This document shows, piece after piece, positions 34,117-42,389 of a stretch of DNA of 42,513 bases. Positions within the stretch are counted from its first letter, which is position 1, and every line of letters begins with the position of its first letter. The notes under the pieces were generated by a model. It worked only from the letters and a program-made list of their open reading frames with translations, was not told where the DNA came from and did no database searches. The position numbers and the translations under genes are program-made. Source of the stretch: Candidatus Saccharimonadota bacterium (GTDB lineage Bacteria > Patescibacteriota > Saccharimonadia > Saccharimonadales > Saccharimonadaceae); NCBI GenBank assembly GCA_017514045.1, contig JAFWLS010000017.1, positions 1 to 42,513 of the forward strand, given 5' to 3'.

Positions 34117-34142
34117 GAGCCCCGAATTCGGGGCTCTTTTTT
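34117..34142 (+). terminator. terminator of the DUF5684-like gene
   Basis: An 8-bp stem GAGCCCCG/CGGGGCTC closes on the loop AATT and is followed by six T residues. Confidence 0.9.
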
Positions 34143-34167
34143 ATGCTACCTCTGTAAAAATGAGCAT

Positions 34168-34194
34168 TTAGCACTCTTGACAAGCGAGTGCTAG
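34168..34194. promoter_or_regulatory. CIRCE operator 1 (HrcA site)
   Basis: TTAGCACTC (34168-34176), a 9-base spacer and GAGTGCTAG (34186-34194) match the CIRCE consensus with one change in the last base. The spacer itself contains TTGACA, the -35 box of the dnaK promoter, so HrcA binding would block polymerase directly. Confidence 0.9.
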
Positions 34195-34205
34195 TTTGTT
34201 ACTAT
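34177..34205 (+). promoter_or_regulatory. dnaK promoter
   Basis: TTGACA (34177-34182) and TACTAT (34200-34205) are separated by 17 bases. The predicted start near 34212 lies between the two CIRCE elements. Confidence 0.7.
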
Positions 34206-34216
34206 AAGGGTATAAA

Positions 34217-34243
34217 TTAGCACTCCAAATGAATGACTGCTAA
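34217..34243. promoter_or_regulatory. CIRCE operator 2 (HrcA site)
   Basis: TTAGCACTC (34217-34225), a 9-base spacer and GACTGCTAA (34235-34243) match the CIRCE consensus with one mismatch in the right arm. It lies just downstream of the predicted transcript start, with its centre 49 bases from that of operator 1. Confidence 0.85.
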
Positions 34244-34287
34244 GAACATGGAAAAGTACACAAGTAACATAAAGGAGGAATATCTCT

Positions 34288-36180
34288 ATGTCAAAAATTA
34301 TAGGTATTGACCTTGGCACTACCAACAGTGCCTTTGCATACATGGTAGCCGGTCAGCCAGAAGTCATCACAAACGCCGAAGGTGATCGCACCACCCCGTC
34401 CGTAGTCGCCGTTACAAAAAAGGGCGACCGTCTCGTTGGCAAAATTGCCCAACGTCAGCGTGTCACTAACCCAAAGAATACAATCTATGGTATTAAGCGT
34501 CTCATTGGTCGCAAATACAACGATAAAGAAGTTCAAAAAGACCTCGACATTATGCCGTACAAGATTGTCGAAAAAGGCCACGGTGTCGCTGTTGAAATGG
34601 ACGACAAGACCTACACTCCAGAGCAGATTTCTGCTATGGTTCTTTCCAAGATTAAGGCCGATGCTGAGGCTTTCCTTGGCGAAAAAGTAACCGAAGCTAT
34701 TATCACTGTCCCAGCCTACTTTGACGATTCTCAACGTCAGGCTACCAAGGATGCTGGTAAGATTGCCGGTCTTGAAGTTAAGCGCATTATCCCGGAGCCG
34801 ACCGCAGCTGCTCTTGCCTATGGTCTTAACAAGAAGGACAACGAAAAAATTGCTGTCTTCGATCTCGGCGGCGGTACTTTCGATATTTCTATTCTTGAAC
34901 TTGGCGATGGCGTATTCGAAGTAAAAGCCACTAATGGTGATACTCATCTCGGTGGTGAAGACTTCGATAATATTATCGTCAACTTCCTTTGCGACGAATT
35001 CAAGAAAGAGTCTGGTATCGACATCAAGAACGAGCCGTCTGCCATGCAGCGTATCAAAGACGAAGCCGAAAAAGCCAAGAAGGAACTATCTTCAACGACA
35101 TCCGTCGAAATCAACCTACCATTCCTTACTGCCGACGCCGATGGTCCAAAGCACTTCGAATATACTTTGACCCGTGCAAAGCTCGAAGAGCTTGTAGCTG
35201 ACCTCCTCGATCGTCTCGAAGGACCAGTCAAGAATGCTTTGAAGGATGCCAAACTCAAGACTACCGATATTGACGAAATCGTTATGGTCGGTGGTATGAC
35301 CCGCATGCCGGCCGTCGTCGAAAAAGTTAAGAAAATTTTCGGTAAAGATCCGATGCAGGGCGTTAACCCAGATGAGGTTGTTGCTGTGGGCGCTGCCATT
35401 GAAGGCGGTGTTCTCCAGGGCGACGTCAAAGACGTGCTTCTTCTCGATGTCACCCCACTTTCCCTTGGTATCGAAACCATGGGCGGTGTCTGCACTAAAC
35501 TTATTGAACGCAACACTACCATCCCGACTTCTAAGTCTCAAGTCTTCTCCACGGCTTCCGATAACCAGCCACAAGTTGAGATTCACGTCCTCCAAGGCGA
35601 ACGCGAGTTTGCTCAGGACAACAAATCTCTCGGTCGCTTCATTCTCGACGGTATTGCCCCAGCTCCACGCGGCATCCCACAGATCGAAGTCACCTTCAAC
35701 CTTGACGCCAACGGCATTCTAAATGTTACCGCCAAAGACAAGGGAACTGGCAAGGAACAGTCCATTACTATTACCAACTCTGGCAATATGAGCAAAGAAG
35801 ATATTGAGAAGGCCCAAAAAGAGGCTGAGCTCCACGCCGATGAAGACAAGAAGAAACGCGAAGCCACCGACGCTCGCAACATTCTTGAGAACAAAGTCTA
35901 TCAGTTTGAGAAAATGCCTGATGAATACAAAGACAAAATCTCCGACGAAGACAAGGAGACCATCAAAAAGGCTTGCGATGCTGCCAAAGAAGTCTTAAAT
36001 GATGAGACTGCTGACAAAGACAAGCTTGAAGAGGCCACGAAGGATCTCGATAATCGTATTATGCCAATCGGCGCTAAGCTCTATCAATCGGCCAGCTCCG
36101 AAGGCGGCTCTGGATCATCTTCTGACGATAAGAAAGCTGATGATGATGAGCCTGTCGAAGGCGAAGTAGTCGACAAATAA
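34288..36180 (+). CDS. dnaK: molecular chaperone DnaK (Hsp70)
   Basis: A 630-residue DnaK with [13 protein letters not shown] at the N-terminus, [30 protein letters not shown] and [12 protein letters not shown] in the ATPase domain, and the [13 protein letters not shown] linker/substrate-domain segment. The C-terminus is acidic and ends PVEGEVVDK. DnaK binds unfolded proteins in an ATP cycle with DnaJ and GrpE. Neither partner gene is next to it here, unlike the common hrcA-grpE-dnaK-dnaJ order. An AAAGGAGGAAT ribosome binding site and two CIRCE operators precede the gene, so heat-shock control by HrcA is expected. Confidence 0.98.
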   Translation: MSKIIGIDLGTTNSAFAYMVAGQPEVITNAEGDRTTPSVVAVTKKGDRLVGKIAQRQRVTNPKNTIYGIKRLIGRKYNDKEVQKDLDIMPYKIVEKGHGVAVEMDDKTYTPEQISAMVLSKIKADAEAFLGEKVTEAIITVPAYFDDSQRQATKDAGKIAGLEVKRIIPEPTAAALAYGLNKKDNEKIAVFDLGGGTFDISILELGDGVFEVKATNGDTHLGGEDFDNIIVNFLCDEFKKESGIDIKNEPSAMQRIKDEAEKAKKELSSTTSVEINLPFLTADADGPKHFEYTLTRAKLEELVADLLDRLEGPVKNALKDAKLKTTDIDEIVMVGGMTRMPAVVEKVKKIFGKDPMQGVNPDEVVAVGAAIEGGVLQGDVKDVLLLDVTPLSLGIETMGGVCTKLIERNTTIPTSKSQVFSTASDNQPQVEIHVLQGEREFAQDNKSLGRFILDGIAPAPRGIPQIEVTFNLDANGILNVTAKDKGTGKEQSITITNSGNMSKEDIEKAQKEAELHADEDKKKREATDARNILENKVYQFEKMPDEYKDKISDEDKETIKKACDAAKEVLNDETADKDKLEEATKDLDNRIMPIGAKLYQSASSEGGSGSSSDDKKADDDEPVEGEVVDK

Positions 36181-36190
36181 AAGCTTGACC

Positions 36191-36220
36191 AAAAAATAAC
36201 CCCCCACAGGGCTATTTTTT
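36191..36220 (+). terminator. terminator of dnaK
   Basis: AAAAAATAACCC pairs with GGGCTATTTTTT, with one A/C mismatch. The right arm supplies the T-run. Confidence 0.8.
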
Positions 36221-36254
36221 GAGGCTCCTTTTCAAATTTACATTCCGATAATGT

Positions 36255-36260
36255 TATAAT
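36255..36260 (+). promoter_or_regulatory. extended -10 promoter of the DUF308-like gene, predicted leaderless
   Basis: AATGTTATAAT is followed by exactly 6 bases and the ATG at 36267. Confidence 0.6.
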
Positions 36261-36266
36261 TATGAC

Positions 36267-36917
36267 ATGAATAAAGAAACATCTATCGACAAAACTGTTA
36301 GCTCCATCGCACTCCTTTGCGTTGGTATTTGTCTTGTAGTTTGGGCAGATAAAGTCACCGATTGGATTTCTATTCTATTCGGTACTATTTTGCTCGTCCA
36401 TGCCATAATCAAATTCATTACATTTATTAAAATCACGCCAGAAAAACGCACCACTTTGTCACTTTTCTATATTATTCTCGCCGCTTGCGCTGGTATTTTA
36501 TTAGTTTCTCGTGCAGATTTTATTAAAGAGGCCATCTCATTTATTATTGGCATATATATCATTCTGACCTGCTCCGTTCAGCTTCTTAGTATTTCTACCA
36601 TGCGTCGCAAAACCGGCCTTGCCATTGGCTCATATCTTTGGCCGGCTATCGGGATTATTATCGGTCTTCTCTGTATCTCCGGACAGTTCATCGTTCCTAA
36701 CGAACTTGCTCGTCTCACCGGCATAGCCCTGATAGTATACGCAGTTGTTTATCTTGCAGGCTTTGCTGTTTTTAAGAAGGAAGTCAAGAAATCAACTTCT
36801 CGCCAGGAACATGCCCAGATAAAAGAAGCCAACATAGTTAGAGAGGCTAAAGAAGCTGAAATAGTTAAGCCAAAGAATTCTAGGCCGCACAAACACTCGA
36901 AAAAATCCAAGAAATAG
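36267..36917 (+). CDS. DUF308/HdeD-like membrane protein
   Basis: A 216-residue protein with six membrane helices in a repeating three-pair pattern (each pair with a GI.L....L...I motif), as in HdeD/DUF308 proteins. The last 40 residues are charged and Lys-rich (KPKNSRPHKHSKKSKK) and lie in the cytoplasm. HdeD is linked with acid resistance in E. coli, but the role of most DUF308 proteins is unknown. It is likely its own unit, although acetate kinase follows closely with a separate promoter. Confidence 0.75.
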   Translation: MNKETSIDKTVSSIALLCVGICLVVWADKVTDWISILFGTILLVHAIIKFITFIKITPEKRTTLSLFYIILAACAGILLVSRADFIKEAISFIIGIYIILTCSVQLLSISTMRRKTGLAIGSYLWPAIGIIIGLLCISGQFIVPNELARLTGIALIVYAVVYLAGFAVFKKEVKKSTSRQEHAQIKEANIVREAKEAEIVKPKNSRPHKHSKKSKK

Positions 36918-36919
36918 TA

Positions 36920-36925
36920 TATAAT
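36920..36925 (+). promoter_or_regulatory. -10 promoter of the acetate kinase gene
   Basis: A perfect TATAAT is followed by an AAGGAG ribosome binding site and the ATG at 36949. The leader is about 17 bases. Confidence 0.5.
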
Positions 36926-36948
36926 ATATATAGATTATAAGGAGAAAT

Positions 36949-38211
36949 ATGAAAAATCCACGTCTCATTTTGATTACTAACCCGGGATCCAGCTCTCGCA
37001 AATATGCCCTCTATCGAGAAGACGAGCTACTTTGCTCCCTTCACTTTGAATTTGAAGGCCGCAAAGTTGTCTGCACTTTGAAGAAGGCGGATGGTTCCAA
37101 GAAAAAACTCGACAAGACTTACCAAGATCTTAACTCGACCGTTGGTGCTCTCAACGAGATTCTAACTAGCGAAGGCTATCTTGGTGGAGTTTCCAAAATT
37201 GACGCTATCCTTGCTCGTATCGTTGCGACTGGCGAGTACTTTACCGAAGACCATCTTGTCGACAAAGAATGCTTGAAGATGCTCGAGATTGCCAAGAAGC
37301 GTACTCCGCTCCATGTCCCAGTTGTCGCAAACGAGATCGAGGCTTTCGTTAAAGAATTCAAAGGTACCCCAGTTATCGCTATCTCTGATTCGTCTTTCCA
37401 TGCTGCTCGCCCAGATCTCACTGAATACTATGCTATCGACAAAGATCTTGCCGACAAATACGAGATCAAACGCTATGGCGCCCACGGCCTTTCCGTTGGC
37501 TCCATCGTTGGCTATATGACCAAAGAAAACATTTTGCCAGAAAAACTCATTGTTTGTCACTTAGGCTCCGGCTCTTCCATCACTGCCGTCTATAAAGGCC
37601 AATCTCTCGATACAACCATGGGCTATACTCCGCTAGAAGGGCTCATGATGTCCACCCGCTCTGGCTCTATCGACCCAGCTGCGGCACTTGCCATTAAGCG
37701 CGCCATGAAATTCACCGATGACGAAGATCTTGAACAATATCTCAACAAGAAATGTGGTCTTCTTGGCGTTTCTGGACAGACTGATGACATGCGTGAGATT
37801 ATCCGATTGCGCGACGAAGGTGACGATCGTGCTACCTTTGCCCACGCTATGTTCGTTTACCGCATTCAGTCAGAAATTGGTCGCATGGCAGCTTCGCTCG
37901 GTGGTGTTGACGCTATCGTCTTTACTGCTACTATTGGCGAACGCTCCGATGAGATTCGTCGCTGTGTCTCACAAAAGCTTGGCTATCTCGGCTTCGAGCT
38001 TGATAATGCTAAGAATGAAGGCGACCTTCCAAACCGCCATGAGAATATCGCGACCGACACTTCTAAGCCTATCTATGTCATTCGTACCGATGAGTTCGAA
38101 GAAATGATTCGTCGCGCCAAAGTTGTTCTCGATGGCGACAAATGCGAGTGCGGTTGTGGCTGCACCAAAGATGAATGTAATTGCGATGGTTGCAATTGCA
38201 AAACCAAATAA
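36949..38211 (+). CDS. ackA: acetate kinase-like protein with cysteine-rich C-terminal tail
   Basis: A 420-residue ASKHA-fold kinase of the acetate kinase family (acetate + ATP to acetyl phosphate). ITNPGSSSRKYALY, ISDSSFHAARP, YGAHGLSVGSIV, HLGSGSSITAV, TPLEGLMMSTRSGSIDPA and FTATIGERSDEIR match the motifs. It differs from typical enzymes: HLGNG reads HLGSG (the Asn211 position of the Methanosarcina enzyme is Ser) and the HRVVHGGE segment reads ARIVATGE. After the kinase core comes a 24-residue tail with eight cysteines in CxC and CxxC spacings, resembling a metal-binding tail. It should provide ATP from acetyl phosphate if active. It overlaps the next gene by one base (TAATG). Confidence 0.85.
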   Translation: MKNPRLILITNPGSSSRKYALYREDELLCSLHFEFEGRKVVCTLKKADGSKKKLDKTYQDLNSTVGALNEILTSEGYLGGVSKIDAILARIVATGEYFTEDHLVDKECLKMLEIAKKRTPLHVPVVANEIEAFVKEFKGTPVIAISDSSFHAARPDLTEYYAIDKDLADKYEIKRYGAHGLSVGSIVGYMTKENILPEKLIVCHLGSGSSITAVYKGQSLDTTMGYTPLEGLMMSTRSGSIDPAAALAIKRAMKFTDDEDLEQYLNKKCGLLGVSGQTDDMREIIRLRDEGDDRATFAHAMFVYRIQSEIGRMAASLGGVDAIVFTATIGERSDEIRRCVSQKLGYLGFELDNAKNEGDLPNRHENIATDTSKPIYVIRTDEFEEMIRRAKVVLDGDKCECGCGCTKDECNCDGCNCKTK

Positions 38212-38786
38212 TGGAACAAGTATCTAGCCAAGAAACTACAGAAATCCTTCGTCTCGCCGAGCAAGCGCTCGGCGTCACGGGGGATTTTGTGGAGTTAGGT
38301 TGTTATAAAGGCGATACCTCGCTTCTTCTTGCCAAACTCCTAAAGAATCATGGATCTGAGAAAAAACTCTGGCTCTATGATTCATTCGCTGGTCTTCCGC
38401 CAAAGACCAAAGAAGATGTTTCTGTCGCCGGTGACCAGTTTAAAGCTGGCGAGCTGTTCGTATCCAAACGCGAGGTTGTCGAAAAATTCAAACGTGCTGG
38501 CTTGAGGATCCCTATTATCAAAAAAGCATTCTTTGAAGCACTTAGTCCCGAGGCTGATTTGCCAGAAGCTGTTGCTTTTGCCTTCTGTGATGGCGATCTC
38601 TATGCCTCCATTAAGACTTCACTTCGCTTAGTATTACCTAAACTAGCCAAAGAGGGAATCATCATCATTCACGATTACAATAATCCTGAACTCCCTGGTT
38701 CGTCTCGTGCTGTAGACGAATTCTTGCGTGCTCACCCAGAATTCAAGCTAACACAAAAACACACCCTCGCCATCCTCACGAGATAA
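38211..38786 (+). CDS. TylF/MycF-like SAM-dependent methyltransferase
   Basis: A protein of about 191 residues with GDFVELGCYKGDTSLLLA (SAM-binding motif I, about 24-41), LYDSFAGLPP, FAFCDGDLYASIKTSL and IIIIHDYNNPELPGSSRAVDEF. These match the TylF/macrocin O-methyltransferase family, which methylates sugars and other hydroxyls and often sits in glycan loci. The start is placed at 38211, where ATG overlaps the ackA stop; a longer frame from 38181 lies inside ackA. It ends directly against the convergent Clp gene with no spacer. A role in modifying a surface glycan is possible. Confidence 0.85.
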   Translation: MEQVSSQETTEILRLAEQALGVTGDFVELGCYKGDTSLLLAKLLKNHGSEKKLWLYDSFAGLPPKTKEDVSVAGDQFKAGELFVSKREVVEKFKRAGLRIPIIKKAFFEALSPEADLPEAVAFAFCDGDLYASIKTSLRLVLPKLAKEGIIIIHDYNNPELPGSSRAVDEFLRAHPEFKLTQKHTLAILTR

Positions 38787-41171
38787 CTATCTTGTCAGCA
38801 TTTCTTTCGTAATGAGGATTTCCGCCCCACTCTCGGCTTCGCCTTCTAGTACTTTTCTAGCTACAATATTTTCTACTGTCTTCTGCATTGTGCGCTTGAG
38901 TGGCCTTGCGCCCATTTTCGGATCATATCCTTGCTCGGCCAACTCTTCTGCTGCGCCATCGTCCAGCGTGACCTTTATCTTTCTTGGCTCGAGAGTCTTA
39001 TTTATTGATTTCATATTAAGCTTTACAATCTCTACCAAGTTTTCCTTGGTTAATGGCGTAAATATACAGATTTCATCAAAACGGTTTACGAATTCTGGTT
39101 TGAATTCTCCGCTGTCGATCAACCCTTCGATTATCTCTTCCTTTGCTTGTGCCAGGTCTTTGCCCTCTTCGACATAATCACGTATTTTATCTGCGCCAGC
39201 GTTACTTGTGGCGATTACGATTGCGTCACGGAAACTAACTTCGCGGTTCTTCGCATCGCGTAGCACGCCCTCATCGAGCAGCTGCAATAAAGTCGTCAGT
39301 ACAGCCGGATGTGCCTTTTCGATTTCATCTAGTAGTACTACCGAAAATGGGTGCGTCATCACTTGCGCAGTCAAACTCTCTGCATTATCCTTACCCTCTT
39401 CGATTAACCGTCTTACATCCGCCTCAGTAACAAATTCGTTCATATCTACGCGAATCAGGTTATCTTCTCCGTTAAAATACACTTCGGCTAACGACTTCGA
39501 AAGCTCAGTCTTGCCTACGCCGGTTGGCCCAAGGAACAGGAAAGTTCCGATTGGTTTTTTCTGATTCCGCACACCCGCCGCCGCTCGACGCATTGCATCT
39601 GATACTGTTCTTACCGCATATTCTTGCCCAACCATACGCTTGCGAATTAACTCTTCGAGATTGAGCAACTTGTCGCGATCGTCTTTGTCGTTCGCGCTCG
39701 ATAGCTTTACGCCTTTTGTTTTTTCTATTGCTTCCTGCACCGATTCCGCAGTTACAACTCCACCGTTGGCATAATTAGCCGCGCTTTCTAGAAGGCTCAA
39801 CGCCTTTCCAGGCATTTCGATATCATGTAAGTAGCGCTCGCTCAATCGATAAGCTTCTTTCAGAGCTAGGTATTCATACAGCACATTGTATTTTCGTTCC
39901 AATGTCAGTATCTCGTCTTCCATAATCAGCATCGTACCTTGCTCGCTTGCTGGCTCTACCATGACTTTATTCAGTTTGTTTGCTAATGTGCTATTCTTCG
40001 CCGAGATTTCTAGGTATTTCTGTTCGTCCATTGTTAGAATAATCCTTAGTCGTCCAGCGTCAATAAACGGCATTAACACATTCGCAATGTCTACCGATCC
40101 AACGCCTTCCTCAAAGAACAGCTGAGCATTATTCAAACAAATGATAATATTCTTAGCATGATAGGCTTCAGCCATTACTAACTGTACCAGACCTTCTAGT
40201 TCGCCCCTTTCGCCAGCTGCTGCAATTAGCGAGCTTGCATCGAGTGCCATCACTTGGCGGTATTTAAGACTATTTGGGATTTTTGCATCAGCATCCATCA
40301 ATGTTTCTGCGAACGCATTCACGATAGTCATTCTGCCTGCACCTTCTGGTCCTACCAAAGCTATGTTTTGGCGTCCCCCCTTTGAGAATGCTTCAATCAT
40401 TTTGTCTACAATCTCACGATGACTTGTCAGGTGTATTTGTGTTCGTAACTGGTGTTTGCGAGTTTCGGAAATGTTTGAGCTATATTTAGAAAGCGTTGGC
40501 GTATAACCAAACGAGAAATCTCGTGCTATTCCGCCATCACGACGTCGTTTCTTGATAGTATGGACAAGACCAAATAGGTGATTATACCAGTTCACGCCCT
40601 CCACCAAATCATGTAGCTCCAGCCTTCTCTCATTCAACAATCTTTCATGCTCTGGATGTTGCGCGATAATGGCAACCGCCATCAATCCACCGCCAATTAC
40701 TTCTGCATTTATTTCCTTCCGCATTTTTCTCGCTTCCGCAAAGATTGGTTCCATATTCTCCGGCACTTGTTGAGCTACCATCTCCAAGAAATCTTTAGTA
40801 ATGCCAAATCTCGCCGACAAGAATCTACCACTTCGCGTCGTATAGTAATTATGAATGAACTTCAAAGGCGTTGGATTCCTGCCTAACGCACAAATCACAT
40901 TTGCCGATAAAATATCATTAATGTCGTCTGTTTTACCGATAGGCACTCGATGCAAATCGTTTTTTTCCCATAAAATCAATACGGTGCAAATAATAAATAG
41001 TGTAATGCCAAGCCAGCCGGCAGGGTCTTTAGCGACAAAAACAAGATAGCCAAACCCAGCTATACCGACAATAGCCAGCGCGACAAGCAAGAAATGCACC
41101 GCTGGCGCTTTTAGTATTTTGCCCAGCCTCGATTTCTTAGCGCGTATACTATTATATTTATAGGTGTCCAT
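38787..41171 (-). CDS. membrane-anchored Clp/Hsp100 ATPase with a degenerate first AAA domain
   Basis: A protein of about 794 residues. Two N-terminal membrane helices (about 25-47 and 53-69) anchor it. A helical Clp-like part follows, then AAA-1 and AAA-2. In AAA-1 the Walker A reads GPEGAGRMT (274-282, Lys changed to Arg) and the Walker B reads IIICLNNAQLF (no Asp-Glu), so it should not hydrolyse ATP. AAA-2 is intact: GPTGVGKTE (548-556), VVLLDEIEKAHP (D615, E616), TSNAG, EFVNRFDE and MGARPLKR. No ClpB/ClpC-like M-domain is visible, and the VGF/IGF ClpP-binding loop of ClpC/ClpX is missing, so it may remodel proteins without ClpP. The start at 41171 overlaps the stop of the upstream gene (TAATG). 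Confidence 0.88.
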   Translation of the reverse strand: MDTYKYNSIRAKKSRLGKILKAPAVHFLLVALAIVGIAGFGYLVFVAKDPAGWLGITLFIICTVLILWEKNDLHRVPIGKTDDINDILSANVICALGRNPTPLKFIHNYYTTRSGRFLSARFGITKDFLEMVAQQVPENMEPIFAEARKMRKEINAEVIGGGLMAVAIIAQHPEHERLLNERRLELHDLVEGVNWYNHLFGLVHTIKKRRRDGGIARDFSFGYTPTLSKYSSNISETRKHQLRTQIHLTSHREIVDKMIEAFSKGGRQNIALVGPEGAGRMTIVNAFAETLMDADAKIPNSLKYRQVMALDASSLIAAAGERGELEGLVQLVMAEAYHAKNIIICLNNAQLFFEEGVGSVDIANVLMPFIDAGRLRIILTMDEQKYLEISAKNSTLANKLNKVMVEPASEQGTMLIMEDEILTLERKYNVLYEYLALKEAYRLSERYLHDIEMPGKALSLLESAANYANGGVVTAESVQEAIEKTKGVKLSSANDKDDRDKLLNLEELIRKRMVGQEYAVRTVSDAMRRAAAGVRNQKKPIGTFLFLGPTGVGKTELSKSLAEVYFNGEDNLIRVDMNEFVTEADVRRLIEEGKDNAESLTAQVMTHPFSVVLLDEIEKAHPAVLTTLLQLLDEGVLRDAKNREVSFRDAIVIATSNAGADKIRDYVEEGKDLAQAKEEIIEGLIDSGEFKPEFVNRFDEICIFTPLTKENLVEIVKLNMKSINKTLEPRKIKVTLDDGAAEELAEQGYDPKMGARPLKRTMQKTVENIVARKVLEGEAESGAEILITKEMLTR

Positions 41172-41548
41172 TAGAATACTACCCCTCTCACAAATAGCAT
41201 TATAGAATAGACGATCAGAAGTGGCATAAGAGGCCAAAGAATTGTAATTATTAATCCAATAACTAACCGGACAATCAATGCAATTGTTCCAATAATAAGA
41301 ATTGCGAATCTTACCGTCGCGCCAATCATTCTAGATATTTGCAAGTCTAGCCATTCATGAATGCGCGCATTGAGCGGTATATTAGCACTTCTTTGTGCCA
41401 AGATTTGCCTAAATGGCGCGAATAAGCTTCGTACTAGTAACCGTATAGAGAAAAAATCTAATAAGTCTCTAAGATTATCCACGAACCCAGCTAAGTAATT
41501 CTTGAACCCTCTTCCGTACCACCATCCAAAAAAACTTATAACAAGCAT
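41171..41548 (-). CDS. small membrane protein of unknown function, partner of the Clp ATPase gene
   Basis: A 125-residue protein with a FFGWWYGRGFKNYLAGFVDNLRDLLDFFSI start, an amphipathic middle (SLFAPFRQILAQRSANIPLNARIHEW) and two long hydrophobic helices in the last 50 residues. I do not recognise it. Its TAA overlaps the Clp ATG by one base, so the two proteins are probably made together and may form a membrane complex. It has its own leaderless-type promoter. Confidence 0.7.
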   Translation of the reverse strand: MLVISFFGWWYGRGFKNYLAGFVDNLRDLLDFFSIRLLVRSLFAPFRQILAQRSANIPLNARIHEWLDLQISRMIGATVRFAILIIGTIALIVRLVIGLIITILWPLMPLLIVYSIMLFVRGVVF

Positions 41549-41554
41549 AAGCTT

Positions 41555-41560
41555 ATTATA
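41555..41560 (-). promoter_or_regulatory. extended -10 promoter of the Clp operon, predicted leaderless
   Basis: TATGCTATAAT on the minus strand leaves 6 bases before the ATG at 41548. Confidence 0.6.
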
Positions 41561-41572
41561 GCATATATAATA

Positions 41573-42121
41573 CTATTCACGGGCCAAATGATAAGCCTTA
41601 AATTCACCAACTTCTTTTTCTTCTATTATCTTATAGCCTTGGAAAACTTCCTGGGAGAGATCTAGCTCTTCGTCTTTGTTCGCCATATACCAATAAGAGT
41701 CGTCGCCAGAAGCAAAGTCTACTATGGACTGTACAGGATTAATTTCCGAGACATATACGGAAGCTTGGTAAAACAAATCCTTCGTCGAGGTCACGATAGT
41801 TTCACTATTTTCCGCTGCAACCTTAGACACCTGTGCCACAATATCTTTTGGGTCGGTGCGCATATTGTATAACCCTAGTGCATTCAATCCTACTAATACC
41901 AGCACAGCGATTACTAATATTACTACCACTTTTTTAACTAATCTAAACAAAGCTAGAAGAATCAAAGCCGCCACCAAGATCAGAATTAACTTTACGACTG
42001 GCACTGGTAGTCCCCAGTCATAGGCCCACTTGGCCATAAAAGCCGAAGCGCCCATCGAAAGGTAGGGAAGGGCGAGCAAAACTATTGCAATTGATAATAT
42101 AAAAGGCAAAAACTTTTTCAT
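41573..42121 (-). CDS. membrane protein of unknown function
   Basis: A protein of about 182 residues with a signal-like first helix (MKKFLPFILSIAIVLLALPYLSMG), two closely spaced helices (about 45-63 and 68-86) and a C-terminal extracytoplasmic domain of about 95 residues ending in EKEVGEFKAYHLARE. I do not recognise it. The ATG at 42121 is chosen over an in-frame ATG at 42142 because a TACAAT box ends 6 bases before it. It lies just upstream of the Clp operon on the same strand, with a 24-base gap that contains that operon's promoter. Confidence 0.65.
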   Translation of the reverse strand: MKKFLPFILSIAIVLLALPYLSMGASAFMAKWAYDWGLPVPVVKLILILVAALILLALFRLVKKVVVILVIAVLVLVGLNALGLYNMRTDPKDIVAQVSKVAAENSETIVTSTKDLFYQASVYVSEINPVQSIVDFASGDDSYWYMANKDEELDLSQEVFQGYKIIEEKEVGEFKAYHLARE

Positions 42122-42127
42122 AATGCT

Positions 42128-42133
42128 ATTGTA
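42128..42133 (-). promoter_or_regulatory. -10 promoter of the 182-residue membrane protein, predicted leaderless
   Basis: TACAAT on the minus strand leaves 6 bases before the ATG at 42121. It lacks the TGn extension. Confidence 0.45.
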
Positions 42134-42175
42134 ACGCTTCATGAGCCCCTTGTCGACTTTTACGACAGAATATGT

Positions 42176-42181
42176 TAAAAT
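42176..42181 (+). promoter_or_regulatory. extended -10 promoter of tRNA-Pro
   Basis: TATGTTAAAAT ends 11 bases before the tRNA 5' end. A TTGTCG lies at 42150-42155, but the spacing (20 bases) is long. Confidence 0.5.
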
Positions 42182-42192
42182 CTTAGGAGATT

Positions 42193-42268
42193 CAGGGTGT
42201 GGCGCAGTTGGTAGCGCGCAGCGTTCGGGACGCTGAGGTCGTCGGTTCGAGTCCGATCACCCTGACCA
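42193..42268 (+). tRNA. tRNA-Pro (CGG)
   Basis: The acceptor CAGGGTG (42193-42199) pairs with CACCCTG (42258-42264), with A discriminator and encoded CCA (42266-42268). The D-arm is GCGC/GCGC, the anticodon stem CAGCG/CGCTG surrounds loop TTCGGGA with anticodon CGG, and the T-arm is GTCGG/CCGAT. C1:G72 fits proline tRNA. Confidence 0.95.
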
Positions 42269-42276
42269 TTTACCAG

Positions 42277-42297
42277 CCTCACAGAGTGAGGTATTTT
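42277..42297 (+). terminator. terminator of tRNA-Pro
   Basis: A CCTCAC/GTGAGG stem with a 3-base loop is followed by five T residues. Confidence 0.8.
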
Positions 42298-42302
42298 TGT
42301 AC

Positions 42303-42332
42303 TTGACATTCACATTTTGCTTATGTTATACT
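42303..42332 (+). promoter_or_regulatory. strong promoter at the right edge
   Basis: TTGACA (42303-42308) and an extended -10 TGTTATACT (box 42327-42332) are separated by 18 bases. It reads into the folded region that follows. Confidence 0.75.
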
Positions 42333-42389
42333 AAAAATAGTAGAGTCAGAGTTATAAACAAACATCTATAAAGCTAAAATTGTGTGTAT

